The translations under genes were made by a program, and so were the position numbers. Of a DNA stretch of 64,000 nucleotides, positions 18,191-28,850 are shown piece after piece. The notes below the pieces were generated by a model, which was not told where the DNA came from, did no database searches, and saw only the letters and a list, made by a program, of their open reading frames with translations. The stretch is taken from assembly GCA_013152545.1 (NCBI GenBank), contig JAADGF010000116.1, forward strand, positions 62,001 to 126,000. Direction: 5' to 3'. Origin of the DNA: Gammaproteobacteria bacterium. GTDB taxonomy: Bacteria; Pseudomonadota; Gammaproteobacteria; SZUA-152. Within the stretch, counting starts at the first letter, position 1. Each line of letters opens with the position of its first letter.

Positions 18191-18529
18191 TTAGTGATTC
18201 TCAGACACCATGTTAATCGTATATTTGGGAATTTCCACCACCAAATCCTGATGATCCACCACTGCCTGACAGCTTAAACGTGAATCCGGTTCTAATCCCC
18301 ATGCTTTGTCCAGCAGGTCTTCTTCATCCTCTGATGCCTCCTTCAGCGAATCAAATCCTTCCCGCACTAAGACATGACACGTCGTGCAGGCACAAGATTT
18401 TTCGCAGGCATGCTCAATATTAATACCATTTTTTAAGGCGGCATCGCAAACAGTCATACCCGGCTCTGCTTCGATAACGGCACCTTCCGGACAAATTTCT
18501 TCGTGAGGCAAAAAAATAATTTGCGGCAT
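18191..18529 (-). CDS. fdx: ISC-type [2Fe-2S] ferredoxin
   Basis: 112 residues from the ATG giving MPQIIFLPHEE; a start five codons earlier is less likely. Cluster cysteines are in CEKSCACTTC plus a distal Cys in RLSCQAVV. It supplies electrons for cluster assembly by IscS/IscU. It lies 115 bases downstream of hscA, a larger gap than usual in this operon. Confidence 0.93.
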   Translation of the reverse strand: MPQIIFLPHEEICPEGAVIEAEPGMTVCDAALKNGINIEHACEKSCACTTCHVLVREGFDSLKEASEDEEDLLDKAWGLEPDSRLSCQAVVDHQDLVVEIPKYTINMVSENH

Positions 18530-18643
18530 TAGGCTCTCATTCAATTAACATGTGGATCAAATATGGCTCTTCAAAAACCAGACGAACTTCAATATGCAAC
18601 TCAATTGACCTTGCATTGCTTAGATAAACCAGATCTCACCGAG

Positions 18644-20521
18644 CTATTCGCTGAACTCATCCACGTTATGCCCAGCCATCGCTGACCGAATACTATCATT
18701 CATTCGGCGCGCAGCAAACTCAGTACTGCTTTCATTAAGACGCTCAGTGGCAAGCTTAATGGCTGCATGATCATTACCTTGCGCCACCTCCTGCAAGTGT
18801 CGTAACCCAGCATCCAGGTTTTTGCGTTCTGCAGCAGATAATAAACGATCCCCATCGGCTTTTAGCGCACTCTGTAGCGCCAGTACAACCCGTTCAGCAG
18901 CCACTTTTTGTTCGCATAAATTGCGAGCGGCGACATCCTGTGCTGCGTGTGACAAAGAATCTGTCAGCATTTGTGCAATTTCGGCATCCTCCAAACCATA
19001 AGAAGGCTTGACTTGCACACTGCTTTCCACACCGCTGGTTTGCTCTCTCGCCGTAACTGACAATAAACCGTCTGCATCAACTTGAAAGGTGACACGTATT
19101 CGTGCAGCACCAGCCACCATCGGTGGAATCCCCCGTAACTCAAACCGCGCCAATGAACGGTTGTCACTCACCAGTTCCCGTTCACCTTGTAACACATGAA
19201 TGGACATCGCCGTCTGTCCGTCTTTGAAGGTGGTAAAATCCTGGGCTTTAGCCGCAGGAATGGTTGTGTTGCGATAAATTACTTTTTCCACTAATCCCCC
19301 CATTGTCTCGATACCCAAAGACAACGGAATCACATCCAACAACAGAATTTCATCATCAGACTTATTCCCCACCAAGGTATGGGCCTGCACAGCCGCACCA
19401 ATGGCAACCACTTTGTCTGGATCGATAGCCACAAGTGGTTCACATTGGAAAAACTCTGCCACTCGCTCCCTTACTCGAAGCATGCGGGTCGAACCACCCA
19501 CCATAATAACGTCCTCAATCTCCGCCTGAGTCACCTCAGCATCACGTAACGCTCTGCGGCAGGGTATTAATGTTTTCTTAATAAGCGGATCAAGTAATTC
19601 ATTGAGTTTGCTGCGGCTCAATACTCCATGCCACGATAACCCCATTGCTCCGTCCAATACGATTTCAACCTGTTCGGATTGCGATAGCACCTCTTTGGCT
19701 GCGCAGGCCTGTTGTGACACATACCGGATCAAAGATTGGTTGGAATTATCCGCTATACCTGCCTGCTGCATAATCCATTGTGCTATCACTTGATCAAAAT
19801 CATCACCGCCCAAGGCAGAATTCCCCGCAGTGGCCATTACTTCGAAAACACCACGATTGAGCCGTAAAATGGAAATATCAAATGTGCCGCCACCCAAGTC
19901 ATAGACGACATGTATACCTTCTGCTTTGTTGTCCAACCCATAAGCCACGGCAGCGGCGGTAGGCTCGTTCAACAAGCGTAACACCTTGAGACCGGCTAGC
20001 TTGGCAGCATCTTTACTTGCCTGACGCTGGGCATCATCAAAATACGCGGGGACCGTAATAACGACCCCGGACAATTCGTCCCCCAAGGCTTGTTCTGCAC
20101 GCCGTTTTAATTGCGTTAAAATCGCCGCCGATACTTCAACGGCACTGACAGCTCCGCCACGGGTTTTAATGCGTGGTACATTGGATTCTGTATCGACAAA
20201 ATCGTATTTTATAGCACCACTCAATTTTTTAATGTCTGCCATGCTACGCCCCATCAATCGCTTGACGGAGCCAATGGTATTGTAGGGGTCATCGACGGCT
20301 GCATTTTTTGCCGCTTCACCCACCACTAATTTGTTGTCCCCCAGGTACTGAACAACAGAAGGCAGAATGGCTTGACCATTGTTATCTGGTAATGTTTCAG
20401 CTTTCCCATTTCGCACCGTTGCGACCAATGAGTTCGTGGTACCCAGATCAATACCCACCGCCAGACGATATTGATGTGGCGCTGTTGCCTCTCCTGGTTC
20501 ACTTATTTGTAGTAATGCCAT
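18644..20521 (-). CDS. hscA: Hsp70-type chaperone HscA
   Basis: 625 residues from the ATG giving [10 protein letters not shown], matching HscA proteins. The ATPase domain has [12 protein letters not shown], the phosphate loop [10 protein letters not shown] and VGGSTRM; a substrate-binding domain follows from about residue 400. HscA with HscB binds the LPPVK motif of IscU to promote cluster transfer. The frame extends ten codons upstream, but that extension is encoded by a 13-bp tandem repeat (TTGTTAATGTCAA twice, 20526-20551), so I reject the longer start. Confidence 0.95.
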   Translation of the reverse strand: MALLQISEPGEATAPHQYRLAVGIDLGTTNSLVATVRNGKAETLPDNNGQAILPSVVQYLGDNKLVVGEAAKNAAVDDPYNTIGSVKRLMGRSMADIKKLSGAIKYDFVDTESNVPRIKTRGGAVSAVEVSAAILTQLKRRAEQALGDELSGVVITVPAYFDDAQRQASKDAAKLAGLKVLRLLNEPTAAAVAYGLDNKAEGIHVVYDLGGGTFDISILRLNRGVFEVMATAGNSALGGDDFDQVIAQWIMQQAGIADNSNQSLIRYVSQQACAAKEVLSQSEQVEIVLDGAMGLSWHGVLSRSKLNELLDPLIKKTLIPCRRALRDAEVTQAEIEDVIMVGGSTRMLRVRERVAEFFQCEPLVAIDPDKVVAIGAAVQAHTLVGNKSDDEILLLDVIPLSLGIETMGGLVEKVIYRNTTIPAAKAQDFTTFKDGQTAMSIHVLQGERELVSDNRSLARFELRGIPPMVAGAARIRVTFQVDADGLLSVTAREQTSGVESSVQVKPSYGLEDAEIAQMLTDSLSHAAQDVAARNLCEQKVAAERVVLALQSALKADGDRLLSAAERKNLDAGLRHLQEVAQGNDHAAIKLATERLNESSTEFAARRMNDSIRSAMAGHNVDEFSE

Positions 20522-20525
20522 TGAA

Positions 20526-20551
20526 TTGTTAATGTCAATTGTTAATGTCAA
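20526..20551. repeat. 13-bp tandem duplication before hscA
   Basis: TTGTTAATGTCAA occurs twice head to tail immediately upstream of the hscA start codon. It changes the leader length and explains the spurious upstream extension of the frame. Confidence 0.8.
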
Positions 20552-20618
20552 TTGTTGTTTTAAATGAATAAAATAGCCTTGTGTCTATTTCTTATTAATT
20601 GGCTACTTTAAGCTACCG

Positions 20619-20649
20619 GTACAGCGTCAAGGTTGTTTTGACGCTGTAC
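20619..20649 (-). promoter_or_regulatory. Perfect 12-bp stem hairpin between hscB and hscA
   Basis: Arms GTACAGCGTCAA (20619-20630) and TTGACGCTGTAC (20638-20649) around a 7-base loop, in a 159-base hscB-hscA gap. No T tract follows, so it probably affects mRNA processing or stability, giving different amounts of upstream and downstream isc products (inference). Confidence 0.6.
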
Positions 20650-20680
20650 GAGAGGGGTATTCTCTATCATTGCTACAGCG

Positions 20681-21223
20681 TTAGCTGTATTCTTCGTCCA
20701 GCATTTGAATTTCCTGCCGCAATTTCATCATAAACTGCATGCGCCTGACATAATCATAAACCACCCTCAACGCATCTTTATTTGCCAGGTTGAACAAATC
20801 AGTAATTTTGGTGATTAATTCATTTAACGCAGCGTCAATTTCATGGTTAACGATGTTTAGCTGATTAATGGGGTCAGCACTGTATTTTATTTGTTCTAAT
20901 CGCTCACGCAATTGCATTTGCTCCATTAAGAACTCGCTATCCATAGCGCTATCGGTATCATCAGCCATATCAAACCCCTTTAGCTCAAGCATATACCGCG
21001 CTCTCAGCAATGGGTTTTTCAATGTTTGATACGCTTCGTTAATACGCGCCGATTGTTGCACCGAGAGACGCCGGTCTAAATCGGTGGCATTGGCAAATTT
21101 ATCCGGGTGTACTGTATGCTGCAACTTGCGAAAACGCTCTGCCAGCGCCACAAAATCGATTTCGTAACATTCAGGCAAGCCAAATAACGTAAAGAAATTT
21201 TCAGTGAGATTAACGGTTATCAT
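20681..21223 (-). CDS. hscB: J-domain co-chaperone HscB
   Basis: 180 residues. N-terminal J domain with the diagnostic HPD in HTVHPDKFAN (about residue 40), followed by the C-terminal helical IscU-binding region. It delivers IscU to HscA and stimulates HscA ATPase activity. It lies 23 bases after iscA. Confidence 0.94.
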   Translation of the reverse strand: MITVNLTENFFTLFGLPECYEIDFVALAERFRKLQHTVHPDKFANATDLDRRLSVQQSARINEAYQTLKNPLLRARYMLELKGFDMADDTDSAMDSEFLMEQMQLRERLEQIKYSADPINQLNIVNHEIDAALNELITKITDLFNLANKDALRVVYDYVRRMQFMMKLRQEIQMLDEEYS

Positions 21224-21246
21224 GAACTGTCTTAGTTGGTAAAGTA

Positions 21247-21570
21247 CTAAACAGTAAAACTTTCACCACAACCACATTCGCCTTTGACATTAGGGTTGTT
21301 AAACTTAAAGCCTTCATTCAGCCCCTCTTTACCATAATCCAATTCTGTTCCGTCAAGGTAGATTAAGCTTTTGGGATCAACAATCAGCTTAACGCCGTGG
21401 TCTTCGAATATTTTATCTTCCGGCTGAAATTCATCCGCGAATTCCATCACGTAAGCCATACCAGAACAACCGGTGGTTTTTACTGCCAGACGTAAACCAA
21501 CACCCTTACCCCGATTAGTCATAAAAGAAATCACGCGCTGAGCGGCGGCTTCTGTTAATGTAATACTCAT
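21247..21570 (-). CDS. iscA: A-type iron-sulfur carrier IscA
   Basis: 107 residues from the ATG giving [13 protein letters not shown]. The three conserved cysteines are in [10 protein letters not shown] and the C-terminal GECGCGESF. Carrier or scaffold for Fe-S clusters. Between iscU and hscB in the standard order. Confidence 0.95.
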   Translation of the reverse strand: MSITLTEAAAQRVISFMTNRGKGVGLRLAVKTTGCSGMAYVMEFADEFQPEDKIFEDHGVKLIVDPKSLIYLDGTELDYGKEGLNEGFKFNNPNVKGECGCGESFTV

Positions 21571-21633
21571 AATCAACCTACCTTGTTATTTCGTGCACGT
21601 TCCACCTTGGCAAACTCCACCTCGGCAGACGAT

Positions 21634-22041
21634 TTATGCTGCCGCCGTCCCCTTTTTTCCTACACCCGACTTGCTTTTGAAGTCTTTTATTGCGGCTTTA
21701 ATTGCATCTTCAGCTAATACTGAGCAATGCACTTTCACTGGCGGCAAAGCAAGCTCTTCAGCAATTTCAGAATTTTTTATTTCGCTTGCTTCATCCAAGG
21801 TTTTTCCCTTTACCCACTCAGTCAATAGCGAACTGGACGCAATTGCTGACCCACAACCATAGGTTTTAAAACGAGCATCTTCAATAATACCCTTACCACT
21901 TACCTTAATTTGCAGACGCATCACATCACCGCAAGCAGGCGCTCCCACCATCCCGGTACCAACAGATTCATCTGTACTCTCAAAAGAACCAACGTTACGT
22001 GGGTTTTCATAATGATCTAGTACTTTATCGCTATAAGACAT
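21634..22041 (-). CDS. iscU: Iron-sulfur cluster scaffold IscU
   Basis: 135 residues from ATG at 22041 (GTG at 22044 is possible), with AGGTAG upstream. Ligand cysteines appear in GAPACGDVM, YGCGSAIAS and VHCSVLAED. The HscA recognition motif LPPVK is intact just before the third cysteine. Clusters are assembled here from IscS sulfur. The tail KSGVGKKGTAAA is slightly longer than in E. coli. Confidence 0.95.
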   Translation of the reverse strand: MSYSDKVLDHYENPRNVGSFESTDESVGTGMVGAPACGDVMRLQIKVSGKGIIEDARFKTYGCGSAIASSSLLTEWVKGKTLDEASEIKNSEIAEELALPPVKVHCSVLAEDAIKAAIKDFKSKSGVGKKGTAAA

Positions 22042-22088
22042 CACTACCTACCTTTGCTATTTTTATTCCTCAATTCTATCCGTCAACA

Positions 22089-23303
22089 CTAATGTGCCGC
22101 CCATTGCACCGTTGCTAAATCAATGCCATCTTTATACATATCCCAAAGAGGTGACAACGCCCGTAATTTGGAAATTGCCTGGTGAACTTTATCAATAGTG
22201 TAATCAATATCCTCTTGCGTGGTAAAACGTCCGATGCTGAATCGAATGGAGCTATGCGCCAGCTCGTCATTACGCCCAATCGCACGTAATACGTAAGATG
22301 GCTCTAAACTGGCGGAGGTGCAAGCGGAACCAGAAGACACCGCCATATCTTTCAGCGCCATAATCAAGGATTCGCCTTCAACAAAATTAAAGCTGATATT
22401 TAAAATATTTGGCACTTGATGATCGATATCCCCGTTGAGATAGACCTCTTCCATGTCTTTCAAGCTGTTATATAAGCGATCGCGCAACTGCGTGATTCTG
22501 ACATTGTCTTCTTGCATTTGCTGTTGTGCAATGTGAAAAGCTTCACCCATACCGGCAATTTGGTGAGTGGCTAACGTACCGGAGCGCATCCCTCTCTCAT
22601 GGCCGCCGCCATGTATTTGGGCTTCAAGCCGTACACGCGGTTTGCGTCGCACATACAATGCACCAATGCCTTTAGGTCCATAAATTTTGTGACTGGCAAA
22701 TGACATTAAGTCTACTTTCATTTTTTGCAAATCAATCAGCACTTTGCCAGTGCTTTGCGCAGCGTCGACGTGAAAAATAACACCTTTTGAGCGGGTTAAT
22801 TCACCAATTTTCTCGATATCCTGAATAATACCCATCTCATTGTTAACATGCATAATTGAAACGAGAATGGTGTCGTCACGTATTGCAGATGCCAGTTTTT
22901 CAATATCGATCAGCCCGCTAGGCTCGGGTTCCAAATATGTCACCTCAAAACCTTCCCGTTCCAGTTGACGGCAAGTGTCTAATACCGCTTTATGTTCGGT
23001 CTTTGAGGTAATAATATGCTTACCTTTTTTGTTGTAAAAATGTGCAGCGCCTTTAATCGCCAGGTTATCTGACTCCGTCGCACCTGAGGTCCAGATAATT
23101 TCCTTTGGGTTAGCATTAACAAGGCTTGCAACTTGTTTGCGTGCGGTTTCTATCGCTTCCTCAGCGTGCCAGCCAAACACATGGGAACGCGATGCTGGGT
23201 TTCCAAACGCCCCATCTAACGTAAGGTACTTCATCATCGTCTCAGCTACACGAGGATCCACGGGGGTTGTTGCCGCGTAGTCCAGGTAAATTGGATGTTT
23301 CAT
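22089..23303 (-). CDS. iscS: Cysteine desulfurase IscS
   Basis: 404 residues, family length. PLP-binding lysine in [14 protein letters not shown]; active-site cysteine loop [13 protein letters not shown]. It takes sulfur from cysteine for Fe-S clusters, thio-tRNA and other acceptors. Begins [16 protein letters not shown] as expected. It follows iscR by 202 bases, where no gene is seen. Confidence 0.96.
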   Translation of the reverse strand: MKHPIYLDYAATTPVDPRVAETMMKYLTLDGAFGNPASRSHVFGWHAEEAIETARKQVASLVNANPKEIIWTSGATESDNLAIKGAAHFYNKKGKHIITSKTEHKAVLDTCRQLEREGFEVTYLEPEPSGLIDIEKLASAIRDDTILVSIMHVNNEMGIIQDIEKIGELTRSKGVIFHVDAAQSTGKVLIDLQKMKVDLMSFASHKIYGPKGIGALYVRRKPRVRLEAQIHGGGHERGMRSGTLATHQIAGMGEAFHIAQQQMQEDNVRITQLRDRLYNSLKDMEEVYLNGDIDHQVPNILNISFNFVEGESLIMALKDMAVSSGSACTSASLEPSYVLRAIGRNDELAHSSIRFSIGRFTTQEDIDYTIDKVHQAISKLRALSPLWDMYKDGIDLATVQWAAH

Positions 23304-23505
23304 TCATATACTCCGTAAAAATTACTGGTGCAACACCAGAACGCTGTCTGTTGAACGATGTTAACGGCGCTAACCACTTGCGCTCCAGAGCGATAGCTGC
23401 TCACAAACACAACACATTAAAATCGTTAGGCGGCTCAAGACGCTACACTGCGGCGTACCAAATATCACACATTCCAAGGATACACGCGTGGCATAACAAG
23501 CACTT

Positions 23506-23976
23506 TTACATGGTTACGACTGGTTTTTGTTGCTGCCCATGCATTTCATCCTGGCGTGCCGCAACATCTTGTACGTGTCGTTTTTCAACGAGATTTCCAA
23601 GACTGATACCGTCAAGGAAATCATACAAGCGCTCACTTAAATCGCACCATAACTGATGAGTCAAACACATTTCACCATTTTGACAGTCGCCTTCACCACC
23701 ACACCGGGTAGCATCTACTTTTTCGTCGACAGCGGCTATTACTTCAGCGACATTAATATCTAACGCATCTCGGCTTAGCCGGTAACCACCGCCTGGTCCG
23801 CGTGCACTCGCAACTAACTCTCTTTTTCGAAGCTTGGAAAAAAGCTGCTCCAAATAGGACAGCGAAATACCTTGGCGATGAGAAATATCAGCCAGCGTAA
23901 TGGGACCTTTGGTCGCGTGCACTGCCAGATCAAGCATCGCTGTTACGGCATAGCGGCCTTTTGTCGTTAATCTCAT
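23506..23976 (-). CDS. iscR: Fe-S sensing transcriptional repressor IscR
   Basis: 156 residues of the Rrf2 family. Winged-helix domain at the N-terminus ([18 protein letters not shown]), cluster ligands in [16 protein letters not shown], and a usual C-terminal tail. The [2Fe-2S] form represses the isc operon when cluster supply is adequate. A matching IscR-type promoter lies at 24251-24283, leaving an unusually long leader of about 250 bases. Confidence 0.95.
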   Translation of the reverse strand: MRLTTKGRYAVTAMLDLAVHATKGPITLADISHRQGISLSYLEQLFSKLRKRELVASARGPGGGYRLSRDALDINVAEVIAAVDEKVDATRCGGEGDCQNGEMCLTHQLWCDLSERLYDFLDGISLGNLVEKRHVQDVAARQDEMHGQQQKPVVTM

Positions 23977-24385
23977 ATCAGTTGCCCTTTATATTCGTGA
24001 CTTTAAGTAAGGTGTAGGGGGCTGTAAGGCAATGTTAAGCTAAGTGTATGTGCCCAAACACGTTCGTCTTCTAAAGCGAGACCAATAATCAGACCGATAC
24101 AATTTAGCACAACGCTGAAAACAAAATGCTCAGCAAACAAATGCTCACCTTATCTCCTGCATAACCCCTTACCACTAAACCCTATTACCTATTCAGACTC
24201 AGGTAAATTATGTCAGCTATCGCACAATATCCCAACAAGTATAGGGGGATAGTATCAATATTCCGACTAAATTTGTCAAGTATTTAACTTGGCGGTTTCG
24301 TTAATTATCATAAACCTCTTACAACAGATTGATTTATAAATAAAAATAATTTCGCGGGTATGTCCAGTATAATGAAATACCCAAG
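23977..24385. other. iscR leader and promoter region
   Basis: 409 bases between cysE and iscR. The right part carries the IscR-type promoter; the remaining 240 or so bases towards iscR form the transcript leader. I see no ORF or classic riboswitch in it. Confidence 0.6.
24251..24283 (-). promoter_or_regulatory. isc operon promoter overlapped by an IscR type 1 site
   Basis: On the minus strand, TTGACA (24274-24279) and GATACT (24251-24256) are spaced 17 bases. Overlapping them, 24258-24283 read on the plus strand begins ATATTCCGACTAAATTT and ends GTCAAGTAT, which fits the IscR type 1 consensus (ATA, YYGACT, AT-rich centre, GTCRRGTAT). Position over the promoter fits repression by [2Fe-2S]-IscR, as in E. 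coli. Confidence 0.8.
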
Positions 24386-25192
24386 TTAACCCTCTTTAGT
24401 ACTATTTTCCCGCAAATTAGTTTTTTCGTCGAATTTATCTTCCGTTAAAGGCGCTATTTCGCAGGCATCTAATTCAGGTAATTTAATATCGGCAAAATTT
24501 TCATCGATTTTTTTTATAACGCTGCACATTTTTTCCATCTTGGCATCTAAAGCATGAGAATGATCCAATATGCAGTTAATCGCATGAGCCACAGGGTCTG
24601 GCGCATCTTTAGTTACACCATAGGCATCGAAACCCATTTTTTCCGCAATGGCGTGGCGTTGCCGTTCGCGGGCAAGCGTATCCCCGCTCATGGTTCTGCC
24701 GGGAACACCCACAACCGTCGCATTGGCGGGTACATTTTTTACAACCACGGAGTTAGAGCCGATTCGAGCACCATCCCCAATTTGAATCGGCCCCAGCACT
24801 TTCGCCCCCGCCCCAACGACCACGTCACGGCCCAACGTAGGGTGACGTTTACCTTTAGCCCAACTGGTTCCTCCTAAAGTAACACCATGGTATAGCGTAC
24901 AATCTTCACCAATTTCGGCTGTTTCACCGATAACGACGCCCATGCCATGGTCGATAAAAAAACGGCGTCCAATAACCGCCCCCGGATGGATTTCAATCCC
25001 CGTAATCCAACGCGAAAATGCCGACAAAAACCTTGACAACCATCGAAAGCGCCGATTCCATAATGAATGACTGACTCGATGTAATAAAATCGCATGAACC
25101 CCTGGGTAGGTCGTCATTACCTCAAAAAAGGTGCGCGCCGCAGGATCACGGTCAAACACACACCGGATATCTTCTTTAAAATGTTCAAACAT
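24386..25192 (-). CDS. cysE: Serine O-acetyltransferase
   Basis: 268 residues from the ATG giving [13 protein letters not shown]-terminal helical domain ([13 protein letters not shown], then [12 protein letters not shown]) and a left-handed beta helix of hexapeptide repeats with [25 protein letters not shown] and LYHGVTLGG. Makes O-acetylserine for cysteine synthesis, feeding the IscS substrate. Its placement directly before iscR matches Pseudomonas and Azotobacter. The C-terminal 60 residues are helical and acidic. Confidence 0.94.
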   Translation of the reverse strand: MFEHFKEDIRCVFDRDPAARTFFEVMTTYPGVHAILLHRVSHSLWNRRFRWLSRFLSAFSRWITGIEIHPGAVIGRRFFIDHGMGVVIGETAEIGEDCTLYHGVTLGGTSWAKGKRHPTLGRDVVVGAGAKVLGPIQIGDGARIGSNSVVVKNVPANATVVGVPGRTMSGDTLARERQRHAIAEKMGFDAYGVTKDAPDPVAHAINCILDHSHALDAKMEKMCSVIKKIDENFADIKLPELDACEIAPLTEDKFDEKTNLRENSTKEG

Positions 25193-25220
25193 GACCTTTT
25201 CCACTCGTTCCTGAAACACT

Positions 25221-25988
25221 TTATTTTACTGATTTTTGTTGCGAGTATCGCTTCAGCGTGGTCAATATGCCCCGCATAATATTCATTTCTACTCGATCCA
25301 TGCGCGCCCGATTAAATAACCGCCTTAAGCGTCGCATCATTTTGCGTGGATGATTGGTTTGTAAAAAACCGATTTGTATCAATGTTTCATGCAAATGCTC
25401 ATAAAACCGTTCCATCGCATCCACATCAGCAAAAGGCTCACCATCCAACGACAGCCCGTCATCACCACCGTTCTTATTATTACTGTTATTATTATTCCTT
25501 GAGCATTCGTTACGTACACTGAATACCTCATAAGCCAATATTTGTGCCGCCGCCGCGATATTCAACGAACTATATTCAGGATTACTCGGTATATGCATCA
25601 AATAGTGACAGCGCTCTAACTCATCATTGGTCAAACCAGAATGTTCACGACCAAATAATACCGCAATACGGCTACTGTCAGGTTCCGCTACAATTTTTTC
25701 AGCACATTGGCGTGGACTGAGCTGTGGCCAGGACAGACGACGCAACCGTGCACTGGCACCGACAACTAGATCAGCACTGGCGAGCGCCTCATCAAGCCGG
25801 TGAAACACCTGCGCTTTTGCCAAGACATCGTCAGCACCCGACGCCCGGGCCGTTGCCTGCGCATGCGGATATTGCTGCGGATCGACCAACACCAAATGCT
25901 CAAGGCACATATTTTTCATCGCACGCGCAACAGCCCCGATATTCCCCGGATGGGAGGTATTCACTAACACAAAACGAATATTAGACAT
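25221..25988 (-). CDS. trmJ: tRNA (cytidine/uridine-2'-O-) methyltransferase TrmJ
   Basis: 255 residues from the ATG giving [20 protein letters not shown] methyltransferase with the family motifs [28 protein letters not shown] and [15 protein letters not shown], methylating position 32 of tRNAs. An Asn-rich linker ([11 protein letters not shown], about 168-178) separates the catalytic core from the helical C-terminal region. Lies 28 bases upstream of cysE. Confidence 0.94.
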   Translation of the reverse strand: MSNIRFVLVNTSHPGNIGAVARAMKNMCLEHLVLVDPQQYPHAQATARASGADDVLAKAQVFHRLDEALASADLVVGASARLRRLSWPQLSPRQCAEKIVAEPDSSRIAVLFGREHSGLTNDELERCHYLMHIPSNPEYSSLNIAAAAQILAYEVFSVRNECSRNNNNSNNKNGGDDGLSLDGEPFADVDAMERFYEHLHETLIQIGFLQTNHPRKMMRRLRRLFNRARMDRVEMNIMRGILTTLKRYSQQKSVK

Positions 25989-26214
25989 ATTATTAAACTC
26001 GACCATATTGTAAGGCATGATATTGAAATCGTTCAAATCGCAGAAAAACCCGCACTATTTTCCATTGATCGTTCGCTTTCTCTAAATAAATTTGGTACAT
26101 TCCACGCCCACATTGTAATACGAAGCCGAGATCTTTAATAATTTACTGCACCTCAAGACGCTATCGTTGCTACATATTAGATATCAACACGCATTAATTT
26201 AGGTTCATTAACCC

Positions 26215-27015
26215 ATGCATCCCATGCTCAATATTGCGATACGCGCTGCCCGTAACGCCGGTAACATCATTGTTCGTTCCATGGACCACATTGACCGTTT
26301 ACACATCACGGTGAAAGCAGAAAATGATTTTGTCACCGAAGTTGATCGAGCGGCGGAAAAAGAAATCATCCGCACTCTTCGCAAAGCATATCCGAACCAC
26401 GGCATATTAGCAGAAGAAAGCGGCCAACAGGTCGGTAACGATGAGAATTTATGGATTATAGATCCGCTAGATGGTACCACTAATTTTTTGCATGGCTTTC
26501 CTCAATTTGCTGTATCCATCGCTTTACAGCATAAAGGACGCATAGAGCAAGCTGTGGTGTATGACCCTTTGCGGCAAGAATTATTTACCGCCTCACGCGG
26601 CCGCGGTGCCCTGTTAAATGACCGACGCATCCGAGTCAGCGCGAAACGCGACCTGAATGGTGCCCTGCTGGGTACAGGCTTTCCTTTCAAGCAACAACAC
26701 TATTTGGATAGCTATATCGAAACCTTTAAGGCCCTATTCCCGATGACAGCTGGCATCCGACGTGCGGGATCAGCGGCATTGGATTTAGCCTATGTGGCCG
26801 CTGGACGGCTGGATGGGTTCTGGGAAATTGGTCTGCAAAAATGGGATATGGCCGCAGGTGCTTTACTGATACAGGAGGCTGGCGGGTTTGTCAGTGATTT
26901 TGGCGGGGATAATGATTACTTAAGCACAGGTAACGTTGTTGCGGCCAACCCTAAACTCATGAAACCGCTATTAGCAACCATTCAGCCGCACTTGCCCCCT
27001 GAACTGCAAAAGTAA
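26215..27015 (+). CDS. suhB: Inositol monophosphatase family protein SuhB
   Basis: 266 residues. Metal-binding motifs [18 protein letters not shown] and [15 protein letters not shown]. Dephosphorylates inositol monophosphate in vitro; in E. coli it acts in rRNA transcription antitermination complexes. Divergent from trmJ, an arrangement shared with Pseudomonas. Confidence 0.95.
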   Translation: MHPMLNIAIRAARNAGNIIVRSMDHIDRLHITVKAENDFVTEVDRAAEKEIIRTLRKAYPNHGILAEESGQQVGNDENLWIIDPLDGTTNFLHGFPQFAVSIALQHKGRIEQAVVYDPLRQELFTASRGRGALLNDRRIRVSAKRDLNGALLGTGFPFKQQHYLDSYIETFKALFPMTAGIRRAGSAALDLAYVAAGRLDGFWEIGLQKWDMAAGALLIQEAGGFVSDFGGDNDYLSTGNVVAANPKLMKPLLATIQPHLPPELQK

Positions 27016-27178
27016 CTGCCGCAACGACGCACATTCCAACGGTTCAGACTCCGCTGAGTTTTCCAAGTGAATACGCTAGGTGATACGAATACTCTGATTA
27101 TACGTTAAGGAGACTCAAGGAACAGCCAAGAGAGCCGATGAGCTATTGCAAACTCAGTCGTTTACACGCGGTCACATC

Positions 27179-27451
27179 ATGCCAAAAAAACCTTCTAACT
27201 CATTGATAAAAAATAAATTATCCGAGATCACTACCAGCGATGTTCTGGATAACCTTGAAGAATATACCCGTATGATGAGCGCTAACATTGATTTCAATAC
27301 ATTTGACATTATTTCCGTTACCCGCACCGACTTCGAATATACGTATACACAACAATATGCTTGCCGAAAAGTAAATACTCACACCAATCGTATTGCATCT
27401 GACACAAAAAACATCATCCAACTCCCTCTGCACAAGCAAAAATTGAATTAA
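27179..27451 (+). CDS. Hypothetical protein
   Basis: 90 residues from ATG at 27179 (a longer start at 27146 exists). Hydrophilic, with SEITTSDVLDNLEEYTRMM and ISVTRTDFEYTYTQQYACRK; no signal peptide or membrane segment. No family recognised. It lies between suhB and pilU. An opposing frame covers most of the same bases, so coding status is uncertain. Confidence 0.4.
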   Translation: MPKKPSNSLIKNKLSEITTSDVLDNLEEYTRMMSANIDFNTFDIISVTRTDFEYTYTQQYACRKVNTHTNRIASDTKNIIQLPLHKQKLN

Positions 27452-27695
27452 TTTCAGCTAACGGGCAAAAAAATTAGTAGCCATTGAACCGCACACTCGG
27501 CTGATTTTATTTCCCGACGGCGCTAAATCCCTCATTCCCTTCGGCAGGTTTTTTGTTAAACTGGGCAAATGCGTAGCTCTTGAGGAGGTTATACCCTTCC
27601 ACACACCCATTTTAATCCCTAACACTCATATCTCTGTTAGGCTAAATTTTTTACATACAAAAAGATCAGCAGGTTTGGACAAAAAAAGCGGACAT

Positions 27696-28802
27696 ATGGA
27701 TTTGCTCTCAAAATTATTAAAAGAAATGATCAATTCAGAGGCCTCTGATCTGTTTTTGAGCACAGGTACGGTGCCCGCATTTCGAATCAATGGAAAGCTG
27801 CGCCCCATAAACATCGCACCACTGGCCACTGGTCAAATTCATAAAATGGTGCAACTCATTATGCAGAAAGAACAGATATGTGCTTTTGACGACCATCCTG
27901 AGGCCAATTTCGGCTGCACCGTTCCCGGCATCGGCCGATTCCGCTTTAATATCTTTCGCCAGCGTAATGAAACCGCAATGGTTGTACGCGCGGTGCCATC
28001 ATCAATACCGGATTTCGACACCTTGGGTATACCCAATATACTGCATGACATCGTTATGTTGAAACGCGGTTTGGTGCTGGTTGTGGGTCCATCCGGCGCC
28101 GGAAAATCCACAACACTCGCCGCAATGATTGAACACCGCAACATATCGGAACTTAGTCACATTATCACCATTGAAGACCCCATTGAATATGTTATCGAAC
28201 ATAAAAGGTCAATTGTAAATCAACGCGAAATAGGCGTAGACACAAACTCGTACCACGATGCCTTAAGTAATGCATTGCGGCAATCACCTGACGTTATAAT
28301 GATTGGGGAAATTCGCAATACGGAAATAATGGAAAACGTACTGGGATTTTCCGATACAGGACACTTGTGTTTAGCAACGTTACACGCAAACAATACAGCC
28401 CAGGCATTTGAACGCATTTTAAACATGTTCCCCAAAGACAAACACCAACAATTGTGCATTAACATGTCACACAATATTAAAGCCGTGGTCTCACAAATAC
28501 TGGTACCCAGTATCAACGGAAAACGCGCCGTTGCTGTAGAATTACTCATATTGACACCCCGGGTGGCCGATTTAATTTCGCGTGGAAAATTTGGGGAATT
28601 GCACGAAACCTTAGAAAAAGACACCAATGCCGGTATGTGCACCATCGATCAATCCTTGTATCATTTGTTTTGTGAAGGCAAAATTTCCGAAGAAACGGCC
28701 CTTGCCTATGCTAACTCCGTCAGTAATATACGCCTGCAAATTCGTTTATCTGGACATGGCCACAATAATAAGTTCAAACCAAAACCAACAAGTACAACGT
28801 AA
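27696..28802 (+). CDS. pilU: Type IV pilus ATPase PilU
   Basis: 368 residues from the ATG giving MDLLSKLLKEM; the TTG seven codons earlier is less likely. Walker A GPSGAGKS begins at G131; Walker B region DVIMIGEIR; LATLHANN follows. PilU-like features are SEASDLFLSTG near the start and a His-rich C-terminal tail. The AIRNLIRE position reads RVADLISR, as expected for PilU rather than PilT. PilU assists PilT in pilus retraction. It is separate from the two PilT-like genes at the left end and sits directly before a rhodanese gene. Confidence 0.87.
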   Translation: MDLLSKLLKEMINSEASDLFLSTGTVPAFRINGKLRPINIAPLATGQIHKMVQLIMQKEQICAFDDHPEANFGCTVPGIGRFRFNIFRQRNETAMVVRAVPSSIPDFDTLGIPNILHDIVMLKRGLVLVVGPSGAGKSTTLAAMIEHRNISELSHIITIEDPIEYVIEHKRSIVNQREIGVDTNSYHDALSNALRQSPDVIMIGEIRNTEIMENVLGFSDTGHLCLATLHANNTAQAFERILNMFPKDKHQQLCINMSHNIKAVVSQILVPSINGKRAVAVELLILTPRVADLISRGKFGELHETLEKDTNAGMCTIDQSLYHLFCEGKISEETALAYANSVSNIRLQIRLSGHGHNNKFKPKPTSTT

Positions 28803-28850
28803 TCAAAAACCCAACCCCCTTAAATTCATCTTCAGCCAGGAATAGTCAAC

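Noticed and set aside
18563-18685. 40-codon plus-strand frame in the hscA-fdx gap
   Set aside because: Half lies antisense to the end of hscA and it has no recognisable features; probably chance.
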